7,855 bases of DNA from NCBI GenBank assembly GCA_947466555.1, contig CANIFK010000224.1:1-7855 (forward strand), written 5' to 3'. A program made the position numbers and the translations under genes. The notes below the pieces were generated by a model. The model was not told the origin of the DNA and did not search any database. It saw only the letters and a program-made list of their open reading frames with translations. The stretch is from Acidobacteriota bacterium (lineage in GTDB: Bacteria; Acidobacteriota; Terriglobia; Bryobacterales; Bryobacteraceae). Shown in pieces: positions 5,218 to 7,855 of this stretch (position 1 is its first letter; each line of letters opens with the position of its first letter).

Positions 5218-6458
5218 TTGTTGAGCGCCGCTTTGATGTCGCCGCGGGCGTAGGCCAGGCGGGCTAGCGCGATGGACGCTTCGTAGCGGGCGCGGATTTC
5301 GGCGTCTTCGGCTTCGGCCAGAGCGCCTTGCGCGGTGACGGTGTCGACGGCGGTGGCGAGTCCGGCTTCGTAGCGGAGGCGGGCGAGTTCCAATACTTTG
5401 CGGGCGGCTTCGGCGGAACTGGCGGCGGCTTTCTGGGCGTTTTGCTGGCTGTCGTAGGCGATTTGGGCCTGGGCATTGAGGCGCGTGGCGGCGAGTTGGA
5501 GGCGACGGACTTCCTCCTTCGATTGGGCGAGGCGGTGCTGCGCGGCGCGGTAGTCGGCCTCCAGGCGGCCGGAGGTCCAGACGGGAATGTGGAGCGTGGC
5601 GCCGACGGTGTAGGTGGACGTCGAGCGGTCCGGGCCGGCGCCGGCGAGACCGAAGTCCCCGGAGGCGGTGAGCTGGGGCCAGCGTTCGCGGCGTATGCGT
5701 TCGGCTTCCTGCTCGGCGATTTTGACCCGCTGTTCGGCGGCGCGGATATCGGCGCGGGTTCCTTCGGGGGCGAGTTTCAGGCGGGGTTCGACCAGCTCGC
5801 CGTCAACGGGGCCGCCGAGGAGTTCGGCCAACGCGGGGCGGATGAGGTTCAGTTCCTGTTCGGCGGCGATGACGGCCAGCTGTTCGGACTCGCGCTGTTG
5901 GCGGTTGCGGGCAAGATCGAGCTGACTGGCGGAGCCGGCCTTCTCCTTTTCGGTGACCTGCGCGAGCAGCGCTTCGGCGACCTTGAGCCGCGCCTGGGCG
6001 GCCTTCACACGGCTCTGGGCCTGGAAGGTTTGGAGGTAGAGCGTCATGACGGCGGCCTGGGTTTCTTCGCGGGCCTGATCGATGTCGAGCTTGGCGGCGG
6101 CGGTTTGCAGGCGGCTGGAGCGGATGGCGGAGAGCAGGGAGAAATCGAGCACTTTCTGCGTCACCACCGGGCGGGCGTTGAAGGTGCGGTAGGGGCCGAT
6201 GCGGTCCGAGAGGCCGGGGAAGGCGAGGCCGATGCCCTGGAGATTTTGGGTTTGATAGGTGCCGCCGATGACGATGTTGGCCTGCGGGAGATAGTTGGCT
6301 TTGGTGGAGACGGCCTGGGCTTCGCGCTCCATGGCACGGAGGCGAGCGACCTGGACGCCGGGGTTCTGGCGGGCGGCGAGGTCGAGGGCGGATTCGAGGG
6401 TCAACGTCTGTCCCGCGCACAGACACACGAATAGCGGGGCGATCCAGAGGGGACGCAT
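5214..6458 (-). CDS. TolC-family outer-membrane efflux protein
   Basis: This is the outer-membrane exit duct of a tripartite exporter: a trimer forming a beta-barrel in the outer membrane and a long alpha-helical tunnel through the periplasm. The 414-residue protein starts with a short signal peptide (about 1-16, hydrophobic LWIAPLFVCLCAG). No proper lipobox precedes C12 or C14, so signal peptidase I is likely. Two OEP repeats are seen. The first, about 19-215, contains SALDLAARQNPGV and ends near ALAELLGG. The second, about 233-405, contains WPQLTASGDFGL, GATLHIPVWTSGRLEADY and LRYEAGLATAVDTVTAQ. These are the usual Ala/Gln/Arg-rich coiled coils. The ATG has AAAGG about 11 bases upstream. 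It is 31 bases downstream of the membrane-fusion gene and probably the last gene of the operon. The cargo is unknown. No clear terminator follows; its TAA overlaps the rapZ TAG. Confidence 0.92.
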   Translation of the reverse strand: MRPLWIAPLFVCLCAGQTLTLESALDLAARQNPGVQVARLRAMEREAQAVSTKANYLPQANIVIGGTYQTQNLQGIGLAFPGLSDRIGPYRTFNARPVVTQKVLDFSLLSAIRSSRLQTAAAKLDIDQAREETQAAVMTLYLQTFQAQSRVKAAQARLKVAEALLAQVTEKEKAGSASQLDLARNRQQRESEQLAVIAAEQELNLIRPALAELLGGPVDGELVEPRLKLAPEGTRADIRAAEQRVKIAEQEAERIRRERWPQLTASGDFGLAGAGPDRSTSTYTVGATLHIPVWTSGRLEADYRAAQHRLAQSKEEVRRLQLAATRLNAQAQIAYDSQQNAQKAAASSAEAARKVLELARLRYEAGLATAVDTVTAQGALAEAEDAEIRARYEASIALARLAYARGDIKAALNN

Positions 6459-6489
6459 TTGGGTGGTTACCTTTCGTTATTTCTGGTAG

Positions 6490-7524
6490 CTATTTCTGGA
6501 GGGTGGCATCGACGCGGAGGCCGATGGGGAGATTGGCGCCGGGATCGAGATCGACGAGGGTTTCGAGGATCTTGGTGTCGACGCGTTCGCTGGGTTCGTC
6601 CGTGCGGATGTTCTTCTTGCCGAGGATGCTGCCCACGCGGGAGACGGTGCCGGTGAACGTCTGGTCACCGAAGGCGGCGGCGCGGATCGAGACCTTCTGT
6701 CCCACGGCGACGCGGGCGACGTCGGTCTCATCGATATCCACGCGGACGCGGAGGCGGGAGGTGTCGCCGATGACGACGATGGGTCCGTTCATTTGGGTGG
6801 AGACGCTTTCGCCGGTGCGCTTGTGCTTGCGGAGGACGACGCCATTGATGGGGCTGACGATGGCGGTTTTGGCGAGTTGCGCCTTGGCCTCGGCCACGCG
6901 GGCTTCGGCGCTGGCGACTTCGGCTTCGGCGCGGCGGATGTCCTCTTCGCGGCTGGGGGCGTTGACGAGCGACGCGCGCTGGCGGGTGGCTTCCACGCGG
7001 GCCTGGGCGACGTTGAACTCGCGGTCGGCCGTTTCAAATTCGGTGCGGGAGATGGCGCCGCGATCGAGCAGGTACTTGCGGCGGTCGCGCTCGGCGCGGG
7101 CCTGTTCGAGGACGGCGCGGGCTTCGGTGACGAAGGCGTCGGACTCGCGACGCTCCTGGGTGCGATTGCCGTTGCGGAGCCGCTCCAGTTCGGCCTTTCG
7201 CTCGTGAACGGCGGATTCGGCCAGGCGGACGCGGGCGACGAAATCGCCATTGACGAGGGAGGCGATGACCTGGCCGCGGCGGACGGTTTGCCCCTCTTCG
7301 ACGCTGACGGTGGCTAGTTTGCCATCGAGTTCGGTGCCAATGGCCACCTCTTCACTGACGGGTTCGACGCGGCCGGGGGCCACGACGGCGCGAGGCGCGG
7401 ACGGCGCCGCGGCTGCTTGTGCCACCGAAGGATCCGGCTGGCTATCCATGCCAGGACCGCGAAACAACACCCATGCGGTCACCGCCAAAAAGGTAATTCC
7501 TGTCATCCAAACACTGCGTTTCAT
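6490..7524 (-). CDS. HlyD/MacA-type periplasmic membrane fusion protein, DevB-like
   Basis: This adaptor links an inner-membrane ABC transporter to the TolC-like duct. In the 344-residue protein an N-terminal hydrophobic anchor (about 5-21) holds it in the inner membrane. A Pro/Ala-rich spacer follows, then the first lipoyl half (VAPGRVEPVSEEVAIG to GQVIASL, about 48-90). An alpha-helical coiled-coil hairpin covers about 93-218, with the tip motif LLDRGAISRTEFETA at 152-166. The second lipoyl half is KTAIVSPINGVVL (219-231), and a beta-barrel/membrane-proximal region runs to the end, with DIDETDVARVAVGQKVSI and RVDTKILETLVDLD. The pattern, and a partner ATPase resembling DevA, point to the DevB branch known from cyanobacterial glycolipid export, but MacA-like is also possible. 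The ATG overlaps the ATPase TGA (ATGA), with a strong GGAGG seven bases upstream inside the ATPase gene. A stable stoichiometry through translational coupling is expected. Confidence 0.92.
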   Translation of the reverse strand: MKRSVWMTGITFLAVTAWVLFRGPGMDSQPDPSVAQAAAAPSAPRAVVAPGRVEPVSEEVAIGTELDGKLATVSVEEGQTVRRGQVIASLVNGDFVARVRLAESAVHERKAELERLRNGNRTQERRESDAFVTEARAVLEQARAERDRRKYLLDRGAISRTEFETADREFNVAQARVEATRQRASLVNAPSREEDIRRAEAEVASAEARVAEAKAQLAKTAIVSPINGVVLRKHKRTGESVSTQMNGPIVVIGDTSRLRVRVDIDETDVARVAVGQKVSIRAAAFGDQTFTGTVSRVGSILGKKNIRTDEPSERVDTKILETLVDLDPGANLPIGLRVDATLQK

Positions 7525-7855
7525 GCGACTGCCTCCAGATTGTTGCGAACTTCTTCGTGACCGACGCGGCCGTCTTCGATGTGAATGATACGGTCGCAGT
7601 ACTCTAATACGCGGGGATCGTGGGTGACGATGACCACGGCCCGATTCTTGTTTCTCGCCAGGCCCGACATGATTTCGAGGACGTTGCGGCCGCTGACGGA
7701 ATCGAGCGCGGCGGTGGGTTCGTCTGCGAGGATGATTTGGGGATCGCCGGCCAGGGCGCGGGCGATGGCGACGCGCTGTTTCTGGCCGCCGCTGAGATCG
7801 GACGGGTAGGACTTCAACTTGCTGCCGAGGCCTACGGATTCGAGCAGTTCTTTGG
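7521..7855 (-). CDS. ABC transporter ATP-binding protein (MacB/LolD/DevA type), C-terminal part
   Basis: Only the last 111 residues or so are present; the N-terminal half with the Walker A motif lies past the right edge. The frame stays open through 7855, beginning KELLESVGLGSKL. The TTG at 7817 is an internal Leu codon, not a start. Seen in order are the ABC signature LSGGQKQRVAIARAL, Walker B with the catalytic Glu in IILADEPTAALD, the D-loop region SVSGRNVLEIM and the H-loop VTHDPRVLEYCDRIIHIEDGRV. The LADEPTAALD...SGR and THD.RVL..CDRI.H.EDGR pattern is typical of exporters of the MacB/LolD/DevA group. It would power the membrane fusion protein and TolC-like duct encoded next. No permease is seen; it probably lies upstream of this gene, outside the window. 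Confidence 0.93.
   Translation of the reverse strand, partial: KELLESVGLGSKLKSYPSDLSGGQKQRVAIARALAGDPQIILADEPTAALDSVSGRNVLEIMSGLARNKNRAVVIVTHDPRVLEYCDRIIHIEDGRVGHEEVRNNLEAVA
7532..7536 (-). promoter_or_regulatory. Ribosome binding site of the membrane fusion gene
   Basis: GGAGG on the minus strand lies in the last codons of the ATPase gene, seven bases from the ATG at 7524-7522. It supports that start and translation from the shared transcript. Confidence 0.75.

Noticed and set aside
5328..6434. Plus-strand open frame of 368 codons opposite the tolC-like gene
   Set aside because: Its product is a Gly-rich low-complexity sequence with no family pattern. It mirrors the C-ending codons of the real minus-strand gene, which has clear OEP repeats and a signal peptide.
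6793..7317. Gly/Ala-rich plus-strand frame opposite the membrane fusion gene
   Set aside because: It is the antisense shadow of the lipoyl and coiled-coil coding region; there is no start signal and no recognisable domain.

Overview
The window looks like chromosomal DNA from a GC-rich Gram-negative bacterium, most likely an acidobacterium of the Solibacter/Bryobacter type. This is an inference from three things: a DUF1501 protein, a sigma-54 gene followed by a long-form hibernation factor and RapZ, and an outer-membrane efflux operon, all in high-GC sequence. No rRNA or other marker fixes the taxon. There are no mobile elements, CRISPR arrays or tRNAs.

Layout, left to right. (1) 2-742 (+) is the C-terminal part of a DUF1501 protein whose N-terminus lies off the left edge. 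(2) 743-949 is a strongly structured intergenic stretch with several hairpins and a clear intrinsic terminator at 875-910. (3) 950-2146 (+) is a TetA-like MFS drug exporter. (4) 2215-5217 (+) is a tight housekeeping regulatory cluster: rpoN (sigma-54), hpf (long-form ribosome hibernation factor) and rapZ (P-loop RNase adapter/amino-sugar regulator). hpf and rapZ share one base (TAATG). The ptsN or hprK gene and the upstream lptB gene often found in this neighbourhood are absent. (5) 5214-7855 (-) is an efflux operon read toward the left. It contains the C-terminal part of an ABC ATPase of the MacB/LolD/DevA type, a HlyD/DevB-like membrane fusion protein starting inside the ATPase stop (ATGA), and a TolC-like outer-membrane factor 31 bp further on. 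The membrane permease expected for a complete tripartite pump is not in the window and is probably upstream of the ATPase, beyond the right edge.

The two gene blocks meet tail to tail: the rapZ and tolC-like stop codons overlap by four bases with no visible terminator. The + strand is G-rich throughout, whichever strand is coding. Plus-strand genes favour codons ending in G and minus-strand genes favour codons ending in C, which suggests strong replication-strand asymmetry.

Most of the window is ordinary. I see no convincing new multi-gene system. The items most worth a second look are the structured intergenic region, a 21-codon mini-ORF that exactly bridges the MFS gene and rpoN, the reduced rpoN cluster, the overlapping convergent stops and the strand-dependent codon bias.
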